NCBI RefSeq assembly: GCF_900149705.1
Contig: NZ_LT703001.1
Span: forward strand, 3,466,001-3,530,000
DNA: 64,000 nt
Direction of reading: 5' to 3'
Source of the DNA: Sphingorhabdus sp. Alg231-15
Lineage (GTDB): Bacteria > Pseudomonadota > Alphaproteobacteria > Sphingomonadales > Sphingomonadaceae
Shown: positions 35,934 through 43,647 of the stretch, one piece after another
How positions within the stretch are numbered: position 1 is the stretch's first letter
How the letters are laid out: every line of letters starts with the position of its first letter
Notes under the pieces: model-generated
The model's input: only the letters and a program-made list of their open reading frames with translations
The model's database searches: none
What the model was told of the DNA's origin: nothing
Program-made: the position numbers and the translations under genes

Positions 35934-35948
35934 GCAAAGGGCGTGCCA
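35934..35948 (-). promoter_or_regulatory. Sigma-54 promoter of the flgB operon
   Basis: On the minus strand TGGCAC-GCCCT-TTGC, a perfect -24/-12 pair, about 90 bp before the flgB start. Tandem dyads lie about 85-120 bp further upstream, at 36032-36070, in a suitable enhancer position. Confidence 0.85.
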
Positions 35949-36031
35949 GTTTTTGCATCCTCAGGAAGAAGTTACGGTTTTTGGGGGATTTGTGTCATTA
36001 ACAGCAGCCATATTTTCGACGGACACACCGG

Positions 36032-36070
36032 ACCGGCAAGATTTTGCCGGTTGCCGGAAAATTTTTGCCG
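36032..36070. promoter_or_regulatory. Tandem dyads, probable activator-binding sites for flgB
   Basis: ACCGGCAAGATTTTGCCGGT (36032-36051, perfect 8-bp arms) is followed by CGGAAAATTTTTGCCG (36055-36070, 14 of 16 positions of CGGCAAAATTTTGCCG). The core GGCAAGATTTTGCC recurs exactly at 50388-50401. The pattern resembles the Caulobacter ftr elements bound by FlbD. Confidence 0.6.
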
Positions 36071-36092
36071 CTTTTGATCAAAGTACGATCTG

Positions 36093-36788
36093 ATGGACAT
36101 TTTGCTTTCCAATATGGGCCGGTTCTTTGACCCATTATTATTCGCTCTGGTACTAGGCGGCGTGCTGCTGATGGCCTGGGTTCAAAATGGCCGGGCCTCT
36201 TTTGGACTGGCTTTTACAGCGCTACTCAATTGCAGTCGGGATCCGCTTGCCGAGAGCGGTGAAAACGCAACATTCACGTGTCGCCGGATCGATTTTGTGA
36301 TGAGAGAGCAGGGGTTTAATGGACTGGAGCGCGTGCGCAGTCAGGACCCATTTGTGACTCAATTGCTGGCCGAACTGGTCAATTCCAAGGATGCGAAAAG
36401 CTTTGAGGAATGGGCTCGTTTATCCGAAAATGTTGCGCGAAAAGAACAGGATATGAGGGCGACCTATTGGTCTTCTGCTTCAGAGATTGCGCCGGCCATT
36501 GGCTTGATCGGCACCATAATCGGCCTGATCCAGCTTTTTGCGACCGGCATCGATCCCCTGAAAATGGGCCCTGCCATGAGTTTTACCTTGCTGACCAGTC
36601 TCTATGGGCTTTTCGTTTCACACATCATCGCTTTTCCGATCTCGGCGCGGCTACACGCCCGGGCTGCGATACTGAATGCCTATCGTGAAGAGGTGGTGCA
36701 GCATGCGATTGCAATTGCAAAGCGCGAATTGCTGGTGCTCGGTCCGGTGCATTTTTCTCCCGCCAAACCGCTGCGGGCTGCGGGCTAA
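36093..36788 (+). CDS. MotA/TolQ/ExbB-like proton channel protein (second stator A subunit)
   Basis: 231 residues. One N-terminal transmembrane segment, a cytoplasmic part, then A-P-A-I-G-L-I-G-T-I-I-G-L-I (about 133-146) and the TM4-like L-L-T-S-L-Y-G-L-F-V-S-H-I-I-A-F-P, the conserved channel core of the MotA/TolQ/ExbB family. It lies three bases upstream of a matching B subunit and divergent to flgB. A role in the flagellum is inferred from location. Confidence 0.75.
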   Translation: MDILLSNMGRFFDPLLFALVLGGVLLMAWVQNGRASFGLAFTALLNCSRDPLAESGENATFTCRRIDFVMREQGFNGLERVRSQDPFVTQLLAELVNSKDAKSFEEWARLSENVARKEQDMRATYWSSASEIAPAIGLIGTIIGLIQLFATGIDPLKMGPAMSFTLLTSLYGLFVSHIIAFPISARLHARAAILNAYREEVVQHAIAIAKRELLVLGPVHFSPAKPLRAAG

Positions 36789-36791
36789 ATC

Positions 36792-37283
36792 ATGCATGCC
36801 AGCCGGACCACCTTATCGTTTCTCGACTTGGCGCTGATGCTCTTGAGTGCATTTGCTTATGCCCATTTTGTCAACCTTGCCGATCCGGAAACAAGACAGA
36901 AGCTGGCGGAGAAATCCTTACATGTGCCTGAGATATTGGGTAACTATGACTATGATACTAATGCGTTTTTCAGCGATAGCAGTGCCGTGCTGACGAACTT
37001 TGCACGGCAGGAAATCGCAGAGATAATGCTAGTGCAAGAGAGCCAGTTGCTTACCATATCTGTTCCTGTAGCGAACGAGAGCCGCGATGATCTGCGACTG
37101 AGGCAATGGGAAAAAGTTGCTGCCCGGTCTGCTGCGATTGCGGATGCCTTTGAAAAGGCCGGTCAGGATGGTGAAATGATCATATTGAAAATGCCGGATA
37201 AGTTGATCTCCCAGGCAGACAGGAAGAAGCATATCTCGCTCACCTTTCTGCCATCAGAAAAAGATCAGGTAGATAAAAGATAG
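36792..37283 (+). CDS. Small MotB/ExbD-like B subunit lacking a full peptidoglycan-binding domain
   Basis: 163 residues. One transmembrane segment (about 8-29) carries an Asp near its N-terminal side (S-F-L-D-L-A-L-M-L-L), where MotB has its proton-binding Asp. The remaining about 130 residues have an OmpA-like feel (R-S-A-A-I-A-D-A-F-E-K-A-G) but no N-x2-L-S-x2-R-A peptidoglycan motif. It is probably the partner of the preceding MotA/ExbB-like protein. No family was recognised beyond this. Confidence 0.6.
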   Translation: MHASRTTLSFLDLALMLLSAFAYAHFVNLADPETRQKLAEKSLHVPEILGNYDYDTNAFFSDSSAVLTNFARQEIAEIMLVQESQLLTISVPVANESRDDLRLRQWEKVAARSAAIADAFEKAGQDGEMIILKMPDKLISQADRKKHISLTFLPSEKDQVDKR

Positions 37284-37350
37284 CGCCTCCGGAAAATTGG
37301 CATGAAACCTGCTTTGGTTCTTGTAGTCTAAATGCACTTAGGAACCGAAC

Positions 37351-37848
37351 ATGCTTCACTATCGCGCTGCCCTTCCGCTGATCTCTCTCTTGATAATGGG
37401 TGCCACTTCTCCTTTTGAGAATACGGTACGCCTCGACAGCCAGGTTGCCATGCATCTTAATGCAAGGATTGGTGACGCCGGTGGAGCGCGTGCACCTATT
37501 GATAAAAAACTGCGATTGAAGCGCTGTCCGAGCCCGGTGCAATTTTCCGACACCAATAACAATGCGGTTCTGGTCAGTTGTCCTGAACTGGGTTGGCGTA
37601 TTTTTGTTCCGGTACGGCGTGGGCAGGCCCAAATATCCGATCAAAAGGCCAGCTCGCAGGAATATATCGTTTTCCGGAACCAACCTCTGACGCTTGTCGT
37701 ACGGCGTCCAAGCTTCAGCATTAGCTATGGCGTGGTTGCGCAAAAAAATGGAAAGGTTGGAGATTTCATTCCCGTGCGATCCAGCCGTAAATCAAAGTTG
37801 CTAATGGCGCGCGTATCAGAGACTGGCGAAGTTGAGCTGGTGCAATAA
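37351..37848 (+). CDS. flgA: Flagellar basal body P-ring formation protein FlgA (short form)
   Basis: 165 residues with a signal peptide (1-19). The SAF-type C-terminal part has L-K-R-C-P-S-P-V and V-S-C-P-E-L-G-W-R-I-F-V-P-V, then Q-P-L-T-L-V-V and a terminal D-F-I-P-V-R. FlgA chaperones FlgI into the P ring. The protein lacks part of the N-terminal region of the 219-residue enterobacterial form. A ribosome site AGGAACC precedes the ATG. Confidence 0.78.
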   Translation: MLHYRAALPLISLLIMGATSPFENTVRLDSQVAMHLNARIGDAGGARAPIDKKLRLKRCPSPVQFSDTNNNAVLVSCPELGWRIFVPVRRGQAQISDQKASSQEYIVFRNQPLTLVVRRPSFSISYGVVAQKNGKVGDFIPVRSSRKSKLLMARVSETGEVELVQ

Positions 37849-37866
37849 AATTTTTCGAAGAAGATA

Positions 37867-37892
37867 TTAATTTTTTCACAACATACCGTAAA
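37867..37892 (+). promoter_or_regulatory. Sigma-28 (FliA)-like promoter upstream of flgM
   Basis: TTAATTTT-N10-ACCGTAAA, nearly the same as the fliC candidate TTAATTTA-N10-ACCGTTAA. It lies 79 bp before flgM. Confidence 0.5.
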
Positions 37893-37970
37893 TTGTTTTG
37901 AAAGATGTCGTAAGCGTTTCAGAGATATTGAAAATCATCAATGATCTGAATGCATTAAGGATGAAGTAAA

Positions 37971-38261
37971 ATGAAACCCGTAGAAAGCTATTCTGCTATA
38001 AATACGCGGCTCGATCGTCCAACAGTGGCGGAGGGTGAACCAAGAAAACTCCAAGGCGGTGTTGATGCCGGAGGTTCGGGAAGCAAGCCGACGATCACAA
38101 CGACGGCTTCGATCTTGGCAGCACAGCAACCGCCGTTCGATGAGCAAAAAATTGCCGAGATACGGCAAAAAATTGCATCCGGGGTATATAGCGTGGATAC
38201 TGCCGCGCTGGCGCAGAAGATGCTCGACACAGGCGTCTTTGGTGTAGGATCGGCGGAATGA
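37971..38261 (+). CDS. flgM: Anti-sigma-28 factor FlgM
   Basis: 96 residues. The C-terminal half K-I-A-E-I-R-Q-K-I-A-S-G-V-Y-S-V-D-T-A-A-L-A-Q-K-M-L-D is the FliA-binding region. The N-terminal part is polar and unstructured, as expected of an exported anti-sigma factor. AAGGATG precedes the ATG. It overlaps the next gene by four bases. Confidence 0.9.
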   Translation: MKPVESYSAINTRLDRPTVAEGEPRKLQGGVDAGGSGSKPTITTTASILAAQQPPFDEQKIAEIRQKIASGVYSVDTAALAQKMLDTGVFGVGSAE

Positions 38262-38569
38262 AACACATAGTTGAATCATTTCGCAGTTCACAAGACATGC
38301 TTTACTCCGCATTGGAAGGGCATGACAGCGATGCGATTTTTCGGGCCAGTGAGCAACTAGGGCAAGCCGCCGCGCAACTGGGCGCAATCAATGCCCATGA
38401 GCTGGACCCCGGATTGCGGCCGCTCATTTCCGAAGCTGATCAACTGATGCAGGCTTCGATTTACCGGCTTCGGTTCTTGCGCGACCATAGTGCGACCCGT
38501 TTGCAGCTCTTGGCTGGTTTTCGCGGCAATCAAGCGGATACTTATTCCGGCGCAGCGCGCAGCTATTGA
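38258..38569 (+). CDS. flgN: FlgN-like chaperone candidate
   Basis: 103 residues, all-helical, with no clear sequence signature. Its position directly after flgM (ATGA overlap), its length and its amphipathic helices (L-G-Q-A-A-A-Q-L-G-A-I-N) fit FlgN, the chaperone of FlgK/FlgL. The assignment rests mainly on context. Confidence 0.6.
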   Translation: MKHIVESFRSSQDMLYSALEGHDSDAIFRASEQLGQAAAQLGAINAHELDPGLRPLISEADQLMQASIYRLRFLRDHSATRLQLLAGFRGNQADTYSGAARSY

Positions 38570-38631
38570 GGCTTCATAAAACAGCCTAAACCATTTTAGT
38601 TTTGACCAATTCGCGGCGCTTCGGCGCTAGC

Positions 38632-38660
38632 AAAAGCGCGCCCGTAAAAGGCGCGCTTTT
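38632..38660 (+). terminator. Rho-independent terminator after flgMN
   Basis: A perfect 11-bp stem, AAAAGCGCGCC / GGCGCGCTTTT, with a seven-base loop and a terminal T-run, 63 bp after the FlgN-like stop. It ends the upstream unit before the sigma-54 promoter of the flhA operon. Confidence 0.85.
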
Positions 38661-38703
38661 ATAGTCCAGCCAGCGCCGCAAAATTTCCGCAGAATCCCTT
38701 TCT

Positions 38704-38718
38704 TGGCATGATCATTGC
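38704..38718 (+). promoter_or_regulatory. Sigma-54 promoter of the transglycosylase-flhA-fliA operon
   Basis: TGGCAT-GATCA-TTGC, a near-perfect -24/-12 pair, 33 bp upstream of the first ATG. It places fliA expression downstream of the sigma-54 activators. Confidence 0.78.
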
Positions 38719-38750
38719 TTCTCTCCTTTGCAGGAGACTTTGATTAAACC

Positions 38751-39578
38751 ATGTCCAATCTTTCGATCACCCCTCAAGCAGCGCGTCATGATCTGACCGG
38801 CGTTATTGCGCAAAGCGCGCAGCGGACTGGTGTCGATTTCCAGTATCTCGTCGCTCAGGCTCAGCTTGAAAGTGGAATGCGTGCAGATGCCAAGGCGCAA
38901 ACCTCCTCCGCAACTGGGCTTTACCAGTTTATCGATCAGACCTGGCTGGGTCTGGTAAAGGAGAAGGGCGATCAATATGGCCTTGGTTGGGCCCAAAGCG
39001 CTATATCGAGAAATAGCAACGGTCACTTGTCTGTCGGCGATCAAGCCCAGAAAACAAGGATACTTTCGCTTAGAACCAATCCCGGGTTGTCGGCCAATCT
39101 TGCGGGTGAATTCGCTCGCGATAACAGTGCATATCTGGAACAACGGATTGGGCGGAAACCGGAATCTGTGGATTTATATTTGGCCCATTTTCTGGGACCT
39201 GCGGGTGCCGCAAAATTCCTGACCAGAATGGATCGCAATCCCAGTGGTTCGGCTGCGTCGGCCTTTCCGCACGCGGCCCGCGCCAACCACAATATATTCT
39301 TTGACCGTTCGGGCAATGCGCGGAGCTTTGAAGCCATTCGAGACCGCTTTGAGCGCAAACTGTCAGATGCCGTCGATCTGGTCGGTAGCGGCAAAGATTT
39401 GCCAGCGAGCGGAAAGAGTTTGCCGGCATCAACAGACGCATCGCGGACCGTGCAGCCGGAGGATTATCTCCGGATCGCTCAAGCGCATGCCGCTGACCAA
39501 AATAATTTGAACACACCGAAGCCATTTAGCGAGCCGGCGCGTGCCGCTTATCTGATGCTCGCCACCCTGGGGATGTAA
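38751..39578 (+). CDS. Flagellar-cluster lytic transglycosylase (SLT domain)
   Basis: 275 residues. The SLT catalytic core is seen: A-Q-L-E-S-G-M (Glu at about residue 41), followed by S-S-A-T-G-L-Y-Q-F-I-D-Q-T-W. No clear signal peptide is found, so export may go through the flagellar secretion apparatus. It probably replaces the missing muramidase half of FlgJ, opening peptidoglycan for the rod. Six bases separate it from flhA. Confidence 0.82.
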   Translation: MSNLSITPQAARHDLTGVIAQSAQRTGVDFQYLVAQAQLESGMRADAKAQTSSATGLYQFIDQTWLGLVKEKGDQYGLGWAQSAISRNSNGHLSVGDQAQKTRILSLRTNPGLSANLAGEFARDNSAYLEQRIGRKPESVDLYLAHFLGPAGAAKFLTRMDRNPSGSAASAFPHAARANHNIFFDRSGNARSFEAIRDRFERKLSDAVDLVGSGKDLPASGKSLPASTDASRTVQPEDYLRIAQAHAADQNNLNTPKPFSEPARAAYLMLATLGM

Positions 39579-39584
39579 GACATA

Positions 39585-41696
39585 ATGAACCGACAATTTT
39601 TTTCTATGGACCAGATGGCTGATCGTTTGAGATCGGGCCTATTACCACTTGCCACGTTGCTGCTGGTCATTTTCATGGTTCTGCCGTTGCCGACGATCCT
39701 GCTGGATATCGGCTTCATCACCAATATCATGATCTCGCTTGCGATTTTGATGGTCGCCTTGAATGCGAACAAACCGCTCGATTTTTCCAGTTTCCCGACC
39801 GTTCTGCTTTTTGCGACGCTGATGCGATTGGGCCTGAACGTGGCATCAACCAGAGTTGTGTTGGTGCAAGGTCACGAAGGTGGTGACTCTGCTGGCCAGA
39901 TTATCGAAGCCTTTGGCAGCCTTTTGCTCGGCGGCAATTATGTTGTCGGTATATTCGTTTTCTCGATCCTGATGATCATCAACCTGATTGTTATCACCAA
40001 GGGTGCGGGACGGGTGTCAGAAGTTTCGGCCAGATTTACCCTGGACGCATTGCCCGGCAAGCAGATGGCAATTGATGCCGATCTGAATGCCGGTCTGATT
40101 GCACCGGAAGAAGCCAAGGCTCGGCGTTCCGAAGTCGCGACCGAAGCCGACTTCTACGGATCGATGGATGGTGCATCGAAATTTGTCAAAGGCGATGCCG
40201 TTGCCGGAATATTGATCCTGGCGGTGAACATTATCGGCGGCATTGTTCTGGGCACCACGATGCATGACTTGCCCTTTGCCGAGGCGGCGAGCACCTATTC
40301 AATGCTTGCAATTGGTGACGCGCTAGTCGCTCAGGTCCCCGCGTTGATCCTGTCCATTGCTGCAGCTGCCATTGTGACCCGGGTTTCGTCCAGCAAAAAT
40401 TTGCCTGATCAAATCACCTCGCAATTCGGATCCGGTGCCGCATGGGTGCCGGTCGCCATCATCCTGACGATATTGGGTGTGTTGCCCGGTATGCCGCATA
40501 TGGTGATCCTTCCCGCAGCTGCTGTGGCTGGGGGTTTTGCATTCTATCTCATCCGCAAGCCCAAGCCAGTCGAAGCACCGCCTGAACCCGTTCAGGAAAA
40601 GCAGCCCGAACAGATTGACTGGGAGGATGTCTCGGAAAAAGCCCGACTGGGCATCGAAATTGGCTATGGTCTTGTTGCCATGGTTGAGGATCGCAAAGGT
40701 GCGCCGTTGATGAAACGGATCACCGGTATCCGCCGGCAAATATCCAAAGAACTTGGTTTTGTGGTGCCGCTAGTTCGGATCAAGGATGACCTTGAGCTGG
40801 AACCAAATAGCTACCGTATCATGATGGGCGGGATGGTACTGGGTGAAGGCACGGTCTGGCCCAATGACTTTCTTGCGCTTGATGACGGTCATGTCGATAC
40901 AGTCATTGACGGGCGCCCCTGCAAAGATCCGACATTTGGCATGGACGCTATCTGGATTGGGGGCGACAAAAAATCGCACGCGGTTGCCGAGGGCTATACC
41001 GTTGTTGATGCGCCTACCGTAGTGGCGACGCATCTCAACGATGTTGTCCGCCGCAACGCGACGCAATTGTTCAGCATGGATGAAGCGCAGAAACTGCTCG
41101 ACTTGCTGAAAGAAACATCACCGCAACTTGTCGATAGTCTGACACCACAGCCACTCTCGCTATTCTCTATCACTGCCATCTGCCGCGAGTTGCTGGCCGA
41201 GAAAGTGCCAGTGAAAGACTTCCAGAAAATCTGTCTGGCGATGCTGGAAGCGTCAAGCCAGCATAGCGAAACTGATGAAATCGTCGATGCCATACGGCAG
41301 AGGATTGGCAATCTGATTGTTCAGACGATGGTACCAATTAATCTTCCCTTGCCGGTGGTGACATTGGATGCCGAACTGGAAGGCTTGCTCGTCAAGGCGC
41401 TCAAGGTCGGGGAGGATGCGAGCTATCCGATAGAGCCGCAACTGGCGCAGCAATTGGTCGAGGCGGTGGACGAAACCGCCCGGACCTTGCCGATGGAAGC
41501 ACGCAATATTGCGCTGATCACCTCGCCGATCGTCCGGCGGCCGTTGGGCGGACTGCTGAAGAACCGGTTCCCTGACTTGACCGTGCTTTCCTATCAGGAA
41601 TTGCCCGAGGACAAGTCCATCGAAGTGCTTGCCAAAATCGGCGTTCCCCAACCCCGTCCCGAACCTCCTCGGGTTGAAGCAAACCAGATATCTTAA
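39585..41696 (+). CDS. flhA: Flagellar export gate protein FlhA
   Basis: 703 residues. The N-terminal about 330 residues have eight hydrophobic segments with the FHIPEP-type cytoplasmic loop around residues 140-200 (K-G-A-G-R-V-S-E-V-S-A-R-F-T-L-D-A-L-P-G-K-Q-M). The C-terminal half is the cytoplasmic substrate-docking domain. It is the largest gate protein and binds export chaperones. Confidence 0.97.
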   Translation: MNRQFFSMDQMADRLRSGLLPLATLLLVIFMVLPLPTILLDIGFITNIMISLAILMVALNANKPLDFSSFPTVLLFATLMRLGLNVASTRVVLVQGHEGGDSAGQIIEAFGSLLLGGNYVVGIFVFSILMIINLIVITKGAGRVSEVSARFTLDALPGKQMAIDADLNAGLIAPEEAKARRSEVATEADFYGSMDGASKFVKGDAVAGILILAVNIIGGIVLGTTMHDLPFAEAASTYSMLAIGDALVAQVPALILSIAAAAIVTRVSSSKNLPDQITSQFGSGAAWVPVAIILTILGVLPGMPHMVILPAAAVAGGFAFYLIRKPKPVEAPPEPVQEKQPEQIDWEDVSEKARLGIEIGYGLVAMVEDRKGAPLMKRITGIRRQISKELGFVVPLVRIKDDLELEPNSYRIMMGGMVLGEGTVWPNDFLALDDGHVDTVIDGRPCKDPTFGMDAIWIGGDKKSHAVAEGYTVVDAPTVVATHLNDVVRRNATQLFSMDEAQKLLDLLKETSPQLVDSLTPQPLSLFSITAICRELLAEKVPVKDFQKICLAMLEASSQHSETDEIVDAIRQRIGNLIVQTMVPINLPLPVVTLDAELEGLLVKALKVGEDASYPIEPQLAQQLVEAVDETARTLPMEARNIALITSPIVRRPLGGLLKNRFPDLTVLSYQELPEDKSIEVLAKIGVPQPRPEPPRVEANQIS

Positions 41697-41713
41697 TCGA
41701 GTGGAATGAATTT

Positions 41714-42433
41714 ATGTTTCAAACAAAAATCAAAGCATCTCAAGCTTATGGCGCCATGCAGATTGACGAGAACAAGCTCGTCAGCGAGCATCAAGGACTG
41801 GTGACCAAAATTGCTTGGCAGATTAAATCATTCTCTCCCGATCAGGTCGAACTGGAGGATCTGATCCAGGTTGGCCTTGTCGCCATGGTGGAGGCTGCGG
41901 GCAAATATGTTGATCAGGGACATAATTTCAGCACCTATCTCTATGTGCGTGTGCGCGGCGCGATGATCGACTATTTGCGTGCAACATGCAGCCTGCGGCG
42001 AAGCTCTGTCGAATGGAACAAGAAACTGCGTGCCATCAGCGCACAGCTTGCCCAGGAAAACGGCCGCGAGCCCAATGAGGTCGAACTGGCCGAAGCCATG
42101 GGAATGGATCAAGCCGAGTTTCGCAAGAATATGGATCGCGCAATGGATATCCATGTGGACTCTCTCGATGAGGTTTATAGCGATTCCAGTAGCTGGTTCA
42201 CCGATGATGATGATGACCAGCATGAAGCGCTGGAGAAAAGCCAGATGGTCGAACTGTTATCGGCCAATCTGAAGAAGTTGAATGAGCGGGAACAGATGGT
42301 TCTCAATTGCTATTTTATCGAGGAAATGCAGCTTGATGAAATTGGAGCCGTTCTAGAGGTATCCTCTGTTCGTGTCTGCCAGATAAAGAAGCGCGCTTTG
42401 GAAAAGCTGCAAGCTGCGATGACGGCTGACTAG
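41714..42433 (+). CDS. fliA: Flagellar sigma factor FliA (sigma-28)
   Basis: 239 residues. Sigma region 2 has E-L-E-D-L-I-Q-V-G-L-V-A-M-V-E-A and Y-L-Y-V-R-V-R-G-A-M-I-D-Y-L-R. Region 4 carries M-Q-L-D-E-I-G-A-V-L-E-V-S-S-V-R-V-C-Q-I-K-K-R-A, the DNA-recognition helix. FliA drives fliC and late genes. It lies 17 bp after flhA and is convergent with fliC. FlhF and FlhG genes that often lie between flhA and fliA are absent. Confidence 0.95.
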   Translation: MFQTKIKASQAYGAMQIDENKLVSEHQGLVTKIAWQIKSFSPDQVELEDLIQVGLVAMVEAAGKYVDQGHNFSTYLYVRVRGAMIDYLRATCSLRRSSVEWNKKLRAISAQLAQENGREPNEVELAEAMGMDQAEFRKNMDRAMDIHVDSLDEVYSDSSSWFTDDDDDQHEALEKSQMVELLSANLKKLNEREQMVLNCYFIEEMQLDEIGAVLEVSSVRVCQIKKRALEKLQAAMTAD

Positions 42434-42475
42434 ATCGCGACCTGTTTTCTATTTTTGTACGTCTGTTTCAGACAA

Positions 42476-42513
42476 GGAAAAAGCCCCTTCCCGTTTGGGG
42501 AAGAGGCTTTTCC
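42476..42513. terminator. Bidirectional terminator between fliA and fliC
   Basis: GGAAAAAGCCCCTTCCC faces GGGGAAGAGGCTTTTCC, forming a long stem with A/T runs on both sides. It lies between the convergent fliA and fliC stop codons and can stop both transcripts. Confidence 0.8.
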
Positions 42514-42532
42514 GTTCCACTGAACCGGATAA

Positions 42533-43348
42533 TTACCGGATCAGGCTCAATACTGACTGCTGAGACTGGTTAGCCTGTGCAAGCATCGCGGACGAAGCCT
42601 GGCTCAGGATCTGGTTCTTGGCCAGCTCTGTGGTTTCTGCAGAGAAGTCGACATCCTGAATACGCGAACGTGATTCCGTGATGTTGGCTACCCGATCAGA
42701 AAGGTTGGAAACGGTGGTCTGCAGACGGTTCTGGTCGGCACCCAAAGAAGCTTGTGCCGTTGTGATTGTATCCAGAGCCGTGTCGAGAGCGGTCAATGCC
42801 GCTGCAGCGCCAGCTTCGTTGCTGATGTCCAGCGTGTCCACACCCAAAGTAGCAGCGGATACATCGGTGAGTGCTACGGCAACGTTCTGACTGGCGTCGC
42901 TGCCGGTCTGAATGTTGATGGATGCGTTCGTGCCGTCCAGCAATGCAACATCGTTGAAGGTGGTCCGTGATGAAACATCACCGATTTGCGCAACCAGAGC
43001 GGTAACCTCGGTCTGAAGGTTGGTGCGGTCGCCAGCAGAAAGCGTGCCGTTTGCAGATTGGACAGACAGTTCACGCATACGTTGCAACATGCTCGTAATT
43101 TCGTTCATGCCGCCTTCTGCGGTCTGAGCCAGCGAAATGCCGTCATTGGCGTTACGGATCGCCATGTTAAGGCCGCGGACTTCAGAGGTCATCCGGGTTG
43201 CGATTGCGTTACCGGCTGCGTCATCCGATGCAGAGTTGATACGACGACCTGTTGACAGGCGTTCGATTGATTTAGCGAGACCCATTTCAGCTTGGTTTGA
43301 AGCATAGCTGGTACGCAGGGCCGTTACGTTGGTTCCTATTACAGTCAT
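42533..43348 (-). CDS. fliC: Flagellin FliC
   Basis: 271 residues, the compact D0/D1 flagellin type. N-terminus: [13 protein letters not shown], then [21 protein letters not shown]-terminus: [17 protein letters not shown] and Q-S-V-L-S-L-I-R. The middle domain D2/D3 is absent, giving a thin smooth filament. Only one flagellin gene lies in the window. A sigma-28-like site lies at 43426-43451. Confidence 0.97.
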   Translation of the reverse strand: MTVIGTNVTALRTSYASNQAEMGLAKSIERLSTGRRINSASDDAAGNAIATRMTSEVRGLNMAIRNANDGISLAQTAEGGMNEITSMLQRMRELSVQSANGTLSAGDRTNLQTEVTALVAQIGDVSSRTTFNDVALLDGTNASINIQTGSDASQNVAVALTDVSAATLGVDTLDISNEAGAAAALTALDTALDTITTAQASLGADQNRLQTTVSNLSDRVANITESRSRIQDVDFSAETTELAKNQILSQASSAMLAQANQSQQSVLSLIR

Positions 43349-43425
43349 GGTGACTTCCTTTTCACAATTTACTTACTCGATTGATACTGTGGGTCACCTC
43401 GTCTCCTGAAGCGGCCTCAGAGGAG

Positions 43426-43451
43426 TTAACGGTGGGCCCGGAATAAATTAA
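43426..43451 (-). promoter_or_regulatory. Sigma-28-like promoter of fliC
   Basis: On the minus strand TTAATTTA-N10-ACCGTTAA, about 78 bp upstream of the fliC start. It agrees with the flgM and fliD candidates. An inverted repeat lies between it and the start codon, at 43402-43425. Confidence 0.5.
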
Positions 43452-43462
43452 TCAAAATTCTT

Positions 43463-43529
43463 TGTCGGTTCTCCGACACCTGCCGGATTTAACTGTCTGC
43501 TTTCCGACGAAAATGTCGGAAACCCGACA
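43463..43529 (+). promoter_or_regulatory. Two TGTCGG-N4-CCGACA dyads upstream of the first sigma-54 activator
   Basis: TGTCGGTTCTCCGACA (43463-43478) and TGTCGGAAACCCGACA (43514-43529), with centres 51 bp apart (about five helical turns), so both lie on one DNA face. An additional TCCGAC half-site lies at 43503. They precede the sigma-54 promoter by about 45 bp and more, in enhancer position. Confidence 0.6.
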
Positions 43530-43573
43530 GGCTTAGATCAAGAAAACACCAGTTTTCAGCCATTCCCTGAAAC

Positions 43574-43588
43574 TGGCACGCGGATTGC
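43574..43588 (+). promoter_or_regulatory. Sigma-54 promoter of the first activator-fliE operon
   Basis: TGGCAC-GCGGA-TTGC, a perfect -24/-12 match, 59 bp upstream of the activator ATG at 43648. It could also read through fliE to flhB, since no terminator is seen between them. Confidence 0.88.
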
Positions 43589-43647
43589 GAAGTATCGGAT
43601 GAGCACAACAAGGATCCCGTGCTCAGAGTAAAACGTGAGGGAATGAG

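Noticed and set aside
35845-35958. N-terminal extension of flgB
   Set aside because: It spans the sigma-54 promoter, and FlgB proteins begin close to the chosen ATG.
37889-37914. Second sigma-28-like element TAAATTGT-N10-GTCGTAAG before flgM
   Set aside because: It overlaps the better candidate at 37867-37892 and matches the other two promoters less well.
38142-38184. GCAAAAAATTGC-type repeats in flgM as activator sites
   Set aside because: They encode the conserved K-I-A-E-I-R-Q-K-I helix of FlgM and lie over 500 bp from the next sigma-54 promoter, so protein constraint explains them well enough.
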